From Prosapia bicincta (taxonomy: Eukaryota; Arthropoda; Insecta; Hemiptera; Cercopidae), in assembly GCA_036971475.1 (NCBI GenBank), contig JBAIZL010000005.1, positions 174,518,886 to 174,582,885 on the forward strand: 64,000 nucleotides of DNA, in the 5' to 3' direction. The notes beneath the pieces are model-generated. The model ran no database searches, was not told the DNA's origin, and was given only the letters and a program-made list of their open reading frames with translations. The stretch's first letter is position 1; the number at the start of each line of letters is the position of its first letter. Made by a program: the position numbers and the translations under genes. Positions 1 to 12,481 of this stretch are shown piece by piece.

Positions 1-250
1 AGAGAGAAAAATTAGTCGCGAGCAACCTTCCTACCTATCGCGCATCAGCCGGGGCGCATCCCTAGCTTGATCACTTGTTTTAAGTTTTTCTCGCTAGATG
101 TCACTATCAGCCAGAGATCTCTTTAAAAATATTTATCATACATAACAATTTTTTTTACATAGTTATACATTATTACAATTTTGAATCTATTCTCGTTTGT
201 TTTCTGAAATTTGCTACTTTAATATGTAACACCGTCTAAAGTGTGTTACA
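1..250 (-). mobile_element. Partial LTR (3' LTR tail) of LTR element 1, second copy
   Basis: These bases match the last 250 bp of the LTR that ends at 6865, and they stop at the same ...GTGTTACA terminus followed by AGTA and the same satellite context. A diagnostic base near 124 (GATCTCTTT) agrees with the LTR ending at 6865 and not with the one ending at 3603 (GATCTCATT). This is therefore the right-hand LTR of another copy of the element, not an independent insertion. The rest of that copy lies outside the window. Confidence 0.9.
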
Positions 251-2466
251 AGTAAATGGAAATTTTAAACTGCTTTCCAAGCAAATAAAATTTGAACACA
301 TGGGAACAGGAAATAAATACAAAAAAGAATACAGATTTAGATAATAAAACCAAACAAAATTTTGCTAAATATTGATAACCAGATGTCTAAGAATAATGCA
401 TACCTTTTTATATACAAGATCAAAGATCCCAACCTAACCCGATAAACACAGACAGGTGGCGGACGATTGGAAATTTATAGTTATTGAATCTGTTTCCATA
501 AATATTGTAGACGTTCGTTTCTCCAGAGTTTCTCTAAAGCCTTCTTATTAAGCATTATTACCGAGATAACCCTTTTCAATATCTAACCGAATTTGGATTC
601 ATTAAGCGTATAAACTTCATAAGAGCTGGAACTCTTGTGCTGACAACTAAAGCATCTAAAAGAGAAAAAAGATGCTACACAAAGCAGAAACAATGTAGAT
701 TATTTTATAGGGTAATAGCTGTGGAAACAATGTGAAGTGCCAACAAATATGAAACTATTATATTCTTCATTATGAAAAACAAAATAAATTGATATTTCAA
801 TAACCACAACAAAATTAATTTGTTCACAACAAATCTATACAATATTCAATTCAATGCACATATAGAATTATGGTTATTAAATAATTTAATATTTAATATA
901 ATGTTTTTGTATTTGTATTAGGTTTGAATACTTTGTTTTATTAGTTCTAGTAGATGGTATGTTGAAAAAGCACAGGATATATCTATATATTTAAATCAAA
1001 GATTGTGCAACAAATTCCCTCGTAGCAATGTTTCCTACAAGATTCTGCTTCATGCCATTCTGCAGGAAACGAGATATATATATATATATTTCTCTATTAA
1101 AAGGTTGTCAAGGCCATGAGATTTCTTAAAATCATGACAAATTGAAGATATTATTGTTGTAATGAAAAATCGATTCTCAGACATGGATTTTACTATAAAA
1201 CACATTATAATTAAATATATAGTATATATATCATAGATTAACATGAATGTGTTAAAATCTCAACTTTTCATTTACGCATAATTTGTTATATTTAACACTC
1301 ACAATATTATACTTTTCATGAGAGAGATGACAATATTAAGGTTAGAAAAAATAAAATTAGCAGTAACTGGAAACTTTAAACTGCTTTCCAAGCAAATTAA
1401 ATTCAAACACATGGGAACAGGAAATAAATACAAAAAAGAAAACAGACTTAGATAATAAAACCAAACAAAATTTTGCTAAATATTGATAACCAGATGTCTA
1501 AGAATAATGCTTACCTTTTTATATACAAGATCAAAGATCCCAACCTAACCAGATAAACACAGACAGGTGGCGGACGATTGGAAATTTATAGTTATTGAAT
1601 CTGTTTCCATAAATATTGTAGACGTTCGTTTCTCCAGAGTTTCTCTAAAGCCTTCTTACTAAGCATTATTACAGAGATAACTCTTTTCAATATCTAACCA
1701 AATTTGGATTCATTAAGCGTATAAACTTCATAAGAGCTGGAACTCTTGTGCTGACAACTAAAGCATCTAAAAGAGAAAAAAGATGCTACACAAAGCAGAA
1801 ACAATGTAGATTATTTTATAGGGTAATAGCTGTGGAAACAATGGGAAGTGCCAACAAATATGAAACTATTATATTCTTCATTATGAAAAACAAAATAAAT
1901 TGATATTTCATTAACCACAACAAAATTAATTCGTTCACAACAAATCTATACAATATTCAATTCAATGCACATATAGAATTATGCTTATTAAATAATTTAA
2001 TATTTAGTATTATGTTTTTGTATTTGTATTAGGTTTGAATACTTTGTTTTATTAGTTCTAGTAGATGGTATGTTGAAAAAGCACAGGATATATCTATATA
2101 TTTAAATCAAAGATTGTGCAACAAATACCCTCGTAGCAATGTTTCCTACAAGATTCTGCTTCATGCCATTCTGCAGGAAACGAGATATATATATATTTCC
2201 CTATTAAAAGGTTGTCAAGGCCATGAGATTTCTTAGACTCAAGACAAATTGAAGATATTATTGTTGTAATGGAAAATCGATTCTCACACATGGATTTTAC
2301 TATAAAACACATTATAATTAAATATATAGTATATATATGAAAGATTAACATGAATGTGTTAAAATCTCAACTTTCATTTATGCATAATTTGTTATATTTA
2401 ACATTCACAATATTATACTTTTTATGAGAGAGATGACAATATTAAGGTTAGAATAAATTAGCAGTA
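251..2466. repeat. Satellite array segment 1 (two ~1.1-kb monomers)
   Basis: Two tandem monomers; the shared anchor TTAAATCAAAGATTGTG falls at 991 and 2102, a period of 1111 bp. Each monomer contains a variable (TA)n tract (about 1074-1090 and 2184-2196) and a short minus-strand open frame (1050-1244, 2094-2351), judged non-coding. The segment is interrupted at 2466 by LTR element 1 after the 4-bp sequence AGTA. Together with the element it forms a 6615-bp block that recurs from 6616 onward. Confidence 0.9.
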
Positions 2467-3603
2467 TGTAACGGTTTATAATTAAACAAATTGGACTTTA
2501 TTTAGTTATAACTCTTAAAACATTTAATATTCACTTCTGGCTTACAGTTCAGGCGTAACCAAACGTCTGTCTGTAACGCAATAGAAGCTATAACTCCGTT
2601 ACATTAAAATATTTTAAATTACCAAGTTAAATCATTAAAATTAGCAGAACATTATTGAATTAATTCTTAAGGCTTGTTAATCTGAAATGCAAGGAATTGT
2701 GCGCTGGTAAAATAATGACTCTTTTAAATTCAATTAAAGCAAATTATAATCTTTATTTTAAGATAGACAGATAAAATAAATTAAAATCATGACACATAAA
2801 TTTTTTTTAACACTCAGTTACGGATTATGGAACATTTTTAATTTTACTTATAAATTTTTAAGGATAGCAATCCTTCAATTAATTAATTAATCAATGGCTG
2901 AAAATGAACATGTATTCGAGTTTACTTGCCTTTTTTGTATAATTAAATTTAATAATTTAATGTGAACATATTGGCACCAAAAGATGCGTAATTGTAATTA
3001 TGCTTATTAATTAAAAAGTTCAATGTTCATTATTTAGAATTCTGCTGCGAAACATTTTAAATTTTGAAATTAAGTTTTAAAAGTCTTAAATCGCCCACTT
3101 AGCTGTGTTAACTTGTCGCAACTTCGCTTCCTCCTCGTAGAAAATCTCGGTAAAGCCTGGCATCATCTTTGTGGAAAAGCATCGGGAAAAGCCCTCAAAA
3201 GTCTGCGACCCATCTTGTACCTGGTATCGTATGCCGTGTTCTATGCCATGATTAAAAGAAAATAATACTTTACATTAATTAAAATAAAAAGAAACTAAAT
3301 AAATTTTCTTGCTATTTGGGGACGTCCGTTCCCTGTTACATCCTGGCCAAATGAGAGAGAAAAATTAGTCGCGAGCAACCTTCCTACCTATCGCGCATCA
3401 GCCGGGGCGCATCCCTAGCTTGATCACTTGTTTTAAGTTTTTCTCGCTAGATGTCACTATCAGCCAGAGATCTCATTAAAAATATTTATCATACATAACA
3501 ATTTTTTTTACATAGTTATACATTATTACAATTTTGAATCTATTCTCGTTTGTTTTCTGAAATTTGCTACTTTAATATGTAACACCGTCTAAAGTGTGTT
3601 ACA
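2467..3603 (-). repeat. 3' LTR of LTR element 1
   Basis: 1137 bp, TGTAACGG...GTGTTACA on the plus strand, repeated at 5729-6865 with the same length. Because the element reads on the minus strand this is its downstream LTR. Confidence 0.9.
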
Positions 3604-3620
3604 TATTTTTCCCCCCTCTT
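3604..3620 (-). other. Polypurine tract of LTR element 1
   Basis: On the minus strand this reads AAGAGGGGGGAAAAATA and abuts the LTR. It is the expected plus-strand primer site and fixes the element's orientation. Confidence 0.75.
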
Positions 3621-5728
3621 GAAAAAAAAATTGTGTGTTTTCACATTCCCCTTTAATTATTTTTATTAAATGTAACGATTTACGAACAACTCTTAAGTTG
3701 ACAATCAAATTATTTTCTTTGGGAAAACATATCATAAACCTATTTGATTCTATTATTAGAACAAACTTAACTCGACTTGAAGCATAACATAAACAATATT
3801 AATTCTTGCATTTAATCCTTTCCAAACAAAAAAAATAATAAAATTTTTAAATAAACCTATATTCTATCTTCCTTTTATATTCATAAAAGATTTTATATTG
3901 ACACATACTCTTTATACCATTACATAATGTTCTATAATTGTTTAATTACTTTTATCTTTAATTTACTTTGTTAAAAAAAAAATGTGTCTTTTAATTTCAA
4001 TTTAAATCTCATAACCTGTTACATTATTTATTAATCCTTTAATTTACATGATTAAGTTTTAAAATAATTACATACACTTATCAGTTGCTTGAAATTTTAA
4101 CTTCTTTATAAACTTTTCATTTCTCAAACTTTATGATTACATATTTACATCTCTTCAAATTTTTTTTTTTTAAACTCATTACTATATCTCTTATACATTT
4201 TTACTCACAATTAAATTTTTCTTCAAATTACTTCTTATTAAAATTCTTCAATTCATTTATTAATTAAATTTTCTTCAAAATTGTCTCTTTTTGTGTCAAC
4301 AAACCTAATCTACTAGCTGTATTTATCACAGTCCACTACCTGGGATCTGCAAAACTGCTTACTCCCTGTGAGCCACAAATTACCACATTTAAACGACGCT
4401 ATATATATATTTTCAAAAATTCTCTCTCTCTATTTACCACTAAGAATGTACCATTGCCTAATAACCTCTCTCTGTTATTCCTACAATACTCGTACATCTT
4501 AAAACCATTGGATTTCAAATCCCACACTTTGAATCCAAATACTTTTTTCTTAAATCAAATCCCATACTTTGATTTAAAAACCATACAGCCAGTTGTTGAC
4601 TCAAAAAGGACTTTATTCCATTCATCATTCTTAAATTTTCTTTCAAACATTACTATGACAATTTGGTATTAAAATTCGTTTAAGCTCTTGCATTAATAAA
4701 ATAAGAATTAAATCAAACAGAAATTAGGATTGTACTTTCACATGCAATTTTTGGTCAAGTGTTTTAGTCTCTTCGTGTAGTATTATGTATTTTGAGATTT
4801 TGTCGGAGTCTATCTCGTGTATAAGTAAGATTGCATGCCATTTGGGCCCTTTGACACACAATATGCAAGTGTCGTCATGAGTTTCTAAAATTGCATATCA
4901 AGGCACTTACCACTTCCTTGTTAATCAATTACCCTTTTTAAAAATGAAAAAAAAAGGCTTTAAATTTCTTCCAACAATAACTTTTCTTAATTTTAACTAT
5001 TTTTGAAGTTATAAATTTGCTTGTAAACCTTACACAACTCATACATATATTTAATTTTATTAAACATTGTTTTAAATCCATTTACAAAAATTTCCTTTTA
5101 TTATTATAATTCATCAGTACTATTACTTTTGTTAAATTGTTTATCAGACAGTATTACATTTACTTTCAAATTATTTTAACATTAAATCATTTTGATTCTA
5201 CAATTCATACAAGTTTGATAACCTCTTTTATCGTCTGATAAATTGATTTACTCCAGAGGTTCAGAAAACAAACGGAATGTTGATGGCATAGCAAAGCAAA
5301 GCAAACTCGATACACTTTATGTAAACATTGTGCTTCAGGCACAAACATTCCAAACTTGTGTAAACATCCTTGATAAACTAGACATCCTGCATTAGGCTAT
5401 GCACAAACTTTTAAAAATCTAAAACTTACTACGCACAGACCTGACGAATATTTTGAACAATAAGAGTCTCTGACCTTGACTACACTACAAGTAAAAACTG
5501 GTTATAACTGGATTTCTCCCCTATCTTTGCCAAACTGCTTACACAAGCTACCTGCTACATCCTTTTACTTTCAATTTATACATTTTACAAATTTTACAAA
5601 CTTACACTGTTAAATTTACCTTTTGAATATATTTAATGAATTCGGTTATTTTCAACCATTTTTAAATTTTCTTTCTGCCAACACACAAATTTACATTTCA
5701 AATTTTTAAAGCAGAGTTGCGCATTTTG
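3621..5728 (-). other. Non-coding interior of LTR element 1
   Basis: About 2.1 kb, very AT-rich, with stop codons in all frames. The longest open stretch (72 codons at 4454-4672, plus strand) is low-complexity with no recognisable domain. I see no gag, protease, RT or integrase motif. Next to the right LTR, where the primer-binding site should lie, there is no canonical TGG start; the stretch AGCAGAGTTGCGCA (5710-5723) instead resembles the 5' end of initiator tRNA-Met as I remember it. Confidence 0.7.
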
Positions 5729-6865
5729 TGTAACGGTTTATAATTAAACAAATTGGACTTTATTTAGTTATAACTCTTAAAACATTTAATATTCACTTCT
5801 GGCTTACAGTTCAGGCGTAACCAAACGTCTGTCTGTAACGCAATAGAAGCTATAACTCCGTTACATTAAAATATTTTAAATTACCAAGTTAAATCATTAA
5901 AATTAGCAGAACATTATTGAATTAATTCTTAAGGCTTGTTAATCTGAAATGCAAGGAATTGTGCGCTGGTAAAATAATGACTCTTTTAAATTCAATTAAA
6001 GCAAATTATAATCTTTATTTTAAGATAGACAGATAAAATAAATTAAAATCATGACACATAAATTTTTTTTAACACTCAGTTACGGATTATGGAACATTTT
6101 TAATTTTACTTATAAATTTTTAAGGATAGCAATCCTTCAATTAATTAATTAATCAATGGCTGAAAATGAACATGTATTCGAGTTTACTTGCCTTTTTTGT
6201 ATAATTAAATTTAATAATTTAATGTGAACATATTGGCACCAAAAGATGCGTAATTGTAATTATGCTTATTAATTAAAAAGTTCAATGTTCATTATTTAGA
6301 ATTCTGCTGCGAAACATTTTAAATTTTGAAATTAAGTTTTAAAAGTCTTAAATCGCCCACTTAGCTGTGTTAACTTGTCGCAACTTCGCTTCCTCCTCGT
6401 AGAAAATCTCGGTAAAGCCTGGCATCATCTTTGTGGAAAAGCATCGGGAAAAGCCCTCAAAAGTCTGCGACCCATCTTGTACCTGGTATCGTATGCCGTG
6501 TTCTATGCCATGATTAAAAGAAAATAATACTTTACATTAATTAAAATAAAAAGAAACTAAATAAATTTTCTTGCTATTTGGGGACGTCCGTTCCCTGTTA
6601 CATCCTGGCCAAATGAGAGAGAAAAATTAGTCGCGAGCAACCTTCCTACCTATCGCGCATCAGCCGGGGCGCATCCCTAGCTTGATCACTTGTTTTAAGT
6701 TTTTCTCGCTAGATGTCACTATCAGCCAGAGATCTCTTTAAAAATATTTATCATACATAACAATTTTTTTTACATAGTTATACATTATTACAATTTTGAA
6801 TCTATTCTCGTTTGTTTTCTGAAATTTGCTACTTTAATATGTAACACCGTCTAAAGTGTGTTACA
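5729..6865 (-). repeat. 5' LTR of LTR element 1
   Basis: 1137 bp, repeat of 2467-3603. It carries the GATCTCTTT variant shared with the partial LTR at 1-250. It is followed by AGTA, the target-site duplication. Confidence 0.9.
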
Positions 6866-9800
6866 AGTAAATGGAAATTTTAAACTGCTTTCCAAGCAAA
6901 TAAAATTTGAACACATGGGAACAGGAAATAAATACAAAAAAGAATACAGATTTAGATAATAAAACCAAACAAAATTTTGCTAAATATTGATAACCAGATG
7001 TCTAAGAATAATGCATACCTTTTTATATACAAGATCAAAGATCCCAACCTAACCCGATAAACACAGACAGGTGGCGGACGATTGGAAATTTATAGTTATT
7101 GAATCTGTTTCCATAAATATTGTAGACGTTCGTTTCTCCAGAGTTTCTCTAAAGCCTTCTTATTAAGCATTATTACCGAGATAACCCTTTTCAATATCTA
7201 ACCGAATTTGGATTCATTAAGCGTATAAACTTCATAAGAGCTGGAACTCTTGTGCTGACAACTAAAGCATCTAAAAGAGAAAAAAGATGCTACACAAAGC
7301 AGAAACAATGTAGATTATTTTATAGGGTAATAGCTGTGGAAACAATGTGAAGTGCCAACAAATATGAAACTATTATATTCTTCATTATGAAAAACAAAAT
7401 AAATTGATATTTCAATAACCACAACAAAATTAATTTGTTCACAACAAATCTATACAATATTCAATTCAATGCACATATAGAATTATGGTTATTAAATAAT
7501 TTAATATTTAATATAATGTTTTTGTATTTGTATTAGGTTTGAATACTTTGTTTTATTAGTTCTAGTAGATGGTATGTTGAAAAAGCACAGGATATATCTA
7601 TATATTTAAATCAAAGATTGTGCAACAAATTCCCTCGTAGCAATGTTTCCTACAAGATTCTGCTTCATGCCATTCTGCAGGAAACGAGATATATATATAT
7701 ATATATTTCTCTATTAAAAGGTTGTCAAGGCCATGAGATTTCTTAAAATCATGACAAATTGAAGATATTATTGTTGTAATGAAAAATCGATTCTCACACA
7801 TGGATTTTACTATAAAACACATTATAATTAAATATATAGTATATATATCATAGATTAACATGAATGTGTTAAAATCTCAACTTTTCATTTACGCATAATT
7901 TGTTATATTTAACACTCACAATATTATACTTTTCATGAGAGAGATGACAATATTAAGGTTAGAAAAAATAAAATTAGCAGTAACTGGAAACTTTAAACTG
8001 CATTCCAAGCAAATTAAATTCAAACACATGGGAACAGGAAATAAATACAAAAAAGAAAACAGACTTAGATAATAAAACCAAACAAAATTTTGCTAAATAT
8101 TGATAAAAAGATGTCTAAGAATAATGCTTACCTTTTTATATACAAGATCAAAGATCCCAACCTAACCAGATAAACACAGACAGGTGGCGGACGATTGGAA
8201 ATTTATAGTTATTGAATCTGTTTCCATAAATATTGTAGACGTTCGTTTCTCCAGAGTTTCTCTAAAGCCTTCTTACTAAGCATTATTACAGATATAACTC
8301 TTTTCAATATCTAACCAAATTTGGATTCATTAAGCGTATAAACTTCATAAGAGCTGGAACTCTTGTGCTGACAACTAAAGCATCTAAAAGAGAAAAAAGA
8401 TGCTACACAAAGCAGAAACAATGTAGATTATTTTATAGGGTAATAGCTGTGGAAACAATGTGAAGTGCCAACAAATATGAAACTATTATATTCTTCATTA
8501 TGAAAAACAAAATAAATTGATATTTCAATAACCACAACAAAATTAATTCGTTCACAACAAATCTATACAATATTCAATTCAATGCACATATAGAATTATG
8601 CTTATTAAATAATTTAATATTTAGTATTATGTTTTTGTATTTGTATTAGGTTTGAATACTTTGTTTTATTAGTTCTAGTAGATGGTATGTTGAAAAAGCA
8701 CAGGATATATCTATATATTTAAATCAAAGATTGTGCAACAAATTCCCTCGTAGCAATGTTTCCTACAAGATTCTGCTTCATGCCATTCTGCAGGAAACGA
8801 GATATATATATATATATTTCTCTATTAAAAGGTTGTCAAGGCCATGAGATTTCTTAAAATCATGACAAATTGAAGATATTATTGTTGTAATGAAAAATCG
8901 ATTCTCAGACATGGATTTTACTATAAAACACATTATAATTAAATATATAGTATATATATCATAGATTAACATGAATGTGTTAAAATCTCAACTTTTCATT
9001 TACGCATAATTTGTTATATTTAACACTCACAATATTATACTTTTTATGAGAGAGATGACAATATTAAGGTTAGAAAAAATAAAATTAGCAGTAACTGGAA
9101 ACTTTAAACTGCATTCCAAACAAATTAAATTCAAACACATGGGAACAGGAAATAAATACAAAACAGAAAACAGACTTAGATAATAAAACCAAACAAAATT
9201 TTGCTAAATATTGATAACCAGATGCCTAAGAATAATGCTTACCTTTTTATATACAAGATCAAAGATCCCAACCTAACCAGATAAACACAGACAGGTGGCG
9301 GACGATTGGAAATTTATAGTTATTGAATCTGTTTCCATAAATATTGTAGACGTTCGTTTCTCCAGAGTTTCTCTAAAGCCTTCTTACTAAGCATTATTAC
9401 AGATATAACTCTTTTCAATATCTAACCAAATTTGGATTCATTAAGCGTATAAACTTCATAAGAGCTGGAACTCTTGTGCTGACAACTAAAGCATCTAAAA
9501 GAGAAAAAAGATGCTACACAAAGCAGAAACAATGTAGATTATTTTATAGGGTAATAGCTGTGGAAACAATGTGAAGTGCCAACAAATATGAAACTATTAT
9601 ATTCTTCATTATGAAAAACAAAATAAATTGATATTTCAATAACCACAACAAAATTAATTCGTTCACAACAAATCTATACAATATTCAATTCAATGCACAT
9701 ATAGAATTATGCTTATTAAATAATTTAATATTTACTATTATGTTTTTGTATTTGTATTAGGTTTGAATACTTTGTTTTATTAGTTCTAGTAGATGGGATG

Positions 9801-9909
9801 TTGAAAAAGCACAGGATATATCTATATATTTAAATCAAAGATTGTGCAACAAATTCCCTCGTAGCAATGTTTCCTACAAGATTCTGCTTCATGCCATTCT
9901 GCAGGAAAC

Positions 9910-9946
<37 letters not shown>

Positions 9947-12373
9947 CTCTATTAAAAGGTTGTCAAGGCCATGAGATTTCTTAAAATCATGACAAATTGA
10001 AGATATTATTGTTGTAATGGAAAATCGATTCTCACACATGGATTTTACTATAAAACACATTATAATTAAATATATAGTATATATATCATAGATTAACATG
10101 AATGTGTTAAAATCTCAACTTTTCATTTACGCATAATTTGTTATATTTAACACTCACAATATTATACTTTTCATGAGAGAGATGACAATATTAAGGTTAG
10201 AAAAAATAAAATTAGCAGTAACTGGAAACTTTAAACTGCATTCCAAGCAAATTAAATTCAAACACATGGGAACAGGAAATAAATACAAAAAAGAAAACGG
10301 ACTTAGATAATAAAACCAAACAAAATTTTGCTAAATATTGATAACCAGATGTCTAAGAATAATGCTTACCTTTTTATATACAAGATCAAAGATCCCAACC
10401 TAACCAGATAAACACAGACAGGTGGCGGACGATTGGAAATTTATAGTTATTGAATCTGTTTCCATAAATATTGTAGACGTTCGTTTCTCCAGAGTTTCTC
10501 TAAAGCCTTCTTACTAAGCATTATTACAGATATAACTCTTTTCAATATCTAACCAAATTTGGATTCATTAAGCGTATAAACTTCATAAGAGCTGGAACTC
10601 TTGTGCTGACAACTAAAGCATCTAAAAGAGAAAAAAGATGCTACACAAAGCAGAAACAATGTAGATTATTTTATAGGGTAATAGCTGTGGAAACAATGTG
10701 AAGTGCCAACAAATATGAAACTATTATATTCTTCATTATGAAAAACAAAATAAATTGATATTTCAATAACCACAACAAAATTAATTCGTTCACAACAAAT
10801 CTATACAATATTCAATTCAATGCACATATAGAATTATGCTTATTAAATAATTTAATATTTAGTATTATGTTTTTGTATTTGTATTAGGTTTGAATACTTT
10901 GTTTTATTAGTTCTAGTAGATGGTATGTTGAAAAAGCACAGGATATATCTATATATTTAAATCAAAGATTGTGCAACAAATTCCCTCGTAGCAATGTTTC
11001 CTACAAGATTCTGCTTCATGCCATTCTGCAGGAAACGAGATATATATATATATATTTCTCTATTAAAAGGTTGTCAAGGCCATGAGATTTCTTAAAATCA
11101 TGACAAATTGAAGATATTATTGTTGTAATGAAAAATCGATTCTCAGACATGGATTTTACTATAAAACACATTATAATTAAATATATAGTATATATATCAT
11201 AGATTAACATGAATGTGTTAAAATCTCAACTTTTCATTTACGCATAATTTGTTATATTTAACACTCACAATATTATACTTTTTATGAGAGAGATGACAAT
11301 ATTAAGGTTAGAAAAAATAAAATTAGCAGTAACTGGAAACTTTAAACTGCATTCCAAACAAATTAAATTCAAACACATGGGAACAGGAAATAAATACAAA
11401 ACAGAAAACAGACTTAGATAATAAAACCAAACAAAATTTTGCTAAATATTGATAACCAGATGTCTAAGAATAATGCTTACCTTTTTATATACAAGATCAA
11501 AGATCCCAACCTAACCAGATAAACACAGACAGGTGGCGGACGATTGGAAATTTATAGTTATTGAATCTGTTTCCATAAATATTGTAGACGTTCGTTTCTC
11601 CAGAGTTTCTCTAAAGCCTTCTTACTAAGCATTATTACAGAGATAACTCTTTTCAATATCTAACCAAATTTGGATTCATTAAGCGTATAAACTTCATAAG
11701 AGCTGGAACTCTTGTGCTGACAACTAAAGCATCTAAAAGAGAAAAAAGATGCTACACAAAGCAGAAACAATGTAGATTATTTTATAGGGTAATAGCTGTG
11801 GAAACAATGTGAAGTGCCAACAAATATGAAACTATTATATTCTTCATTATGAAAAACAAAATAAATTGATATTTCATTAACCACAACAAAATTAATTGGT
11901 TCACAACAAATCTATACAATATTCAATTCAATGCACATATAGAATTATGCTTATTAAATAATTTAATATTTAGTATTATGTTTTTGTATTTGTATTAGGT
12001 TTGAATACTTTGTTTTATTAGTTCTAGTAGATGGTATGTTGAAAAAGCACAGGATATATCTATATATTTAAATCAAAGATTGTGCAACAAATACCCTTGT
12101 AGCAATGTTTCCTACAAGATTCTGCTTCATGCCATTCTGCAGCAAACGAGATATATATATACATATATATTTCTCTATTAAAAGGTTGTCAAGGCCATGA
12201 GATTTCTTAGACTCAAGACAAATTGAAGATATTATTGTTGTAATGGAAAATCGATTCTCACACATGGATTTTACTATAAAACACATTATAATTAAATACA
12301 TAGTATATATATCATAGATTAACATGAATGTGTTAAAATCTCAACTTTCATTTATGCATAATTTGTTATATTT
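6866..12373. repeat. Satellite array segment 2 (about five monomers, dimeric higher-order structure)
   Basis: Continuous ~1.1-kb monomers. The right ends of the recurring short frame lie at 7861, 8972, 10099, 11210 and 12325, giving steps of 1111, 1127, 1111 and 1115 bp. The variant GCATTCCAAA plus AAAACAGAAAAC recurs at 9111 and 11349, exactly 2238 bp apart, while the monomers between have GCATTCCAAG plus AAAAAAGAAAAC. Dimers have therefore been copied as units. The first two monomers match 251 onward at an offset of 6615. The segment ends with TAATTTGTTATATTT (12359-12373), duplicated after the LINE. Confidence 0.92.
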
Positions 12374-12430
12374 GGGGGTGAAGTTGATCGCCTGCACGTG
12401 GTGCCCCCTGCTCTCGACTGAACGATCAAC
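12374..12430 (+). ncRNA. Candidate HDV-like self-cleaving ribozyme at the LINE 5' end
   Basis: The first bases of the element fit the nested double pseudoknot of HDV-like ribozymes. P1 is GGGGGT (12374-12379) with GCCCCC (12403-12408, last pair U-G). P2 is GTTGATC (12383-12389) with GATCAAC (12424-12430). P3 is GCC (12390-12392) with GGT (12400-12402), and L3 is TGCACGT. The joining strand before the P2 3' strand contains C12418 followed by TGAA, the place expected for the catalytic C (C-N-R-A). Cleavage would fall exactly at the element's first base, as in R2, RTE and L1Tc elements. P4 is very short or absent, which is the weak point. Confidence 0.62.
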
Positions 12431-12481
12431 ACAAGGTTCGCCTTTAAGCTCGCTGACCAGATACTAGAGAACCTTAACCAA

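Larger units (their letters stand above)
2467..6865 (-). mobile_element. LTR element 1: non-autonomous LTR retrotransposon without coding capacity
   Basis: Two 1137-bp direct repeats (2467-3603 and 5729-6865) flank about 2.1 kb of AT-rich DNA with no convincing ORF. The LTRs begin TG and end CA, and the insertion is bounded by a 4-bp duplication AGTA (2463-2466 and 6866-6869). A polypurine tract next to the left LTR, read on the minus strand, sets the orientation: the 5' LTR is on the right. I saw one difference between the two LTRs, near 3476, so the insertion is recent. With no gag or pol it must have moved using proteins from a relative (a LARD/TRIM-type element). The 4-bp duplication is compatible with Ty3/gypsy-type integration, but the family is not assignable. 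Confidence 0.9.

Noticed and set aside
4454..4672. 72-codon plus-strand frame in LTR element 1
   Set aside because: Low-complexity, no domain, on the opposite strand to the element.
5708..5724. A tRNA-iMet gene
   Set aside because: Similarity covers only about 14 nt of the 5' end with no remaining cloverleaf.
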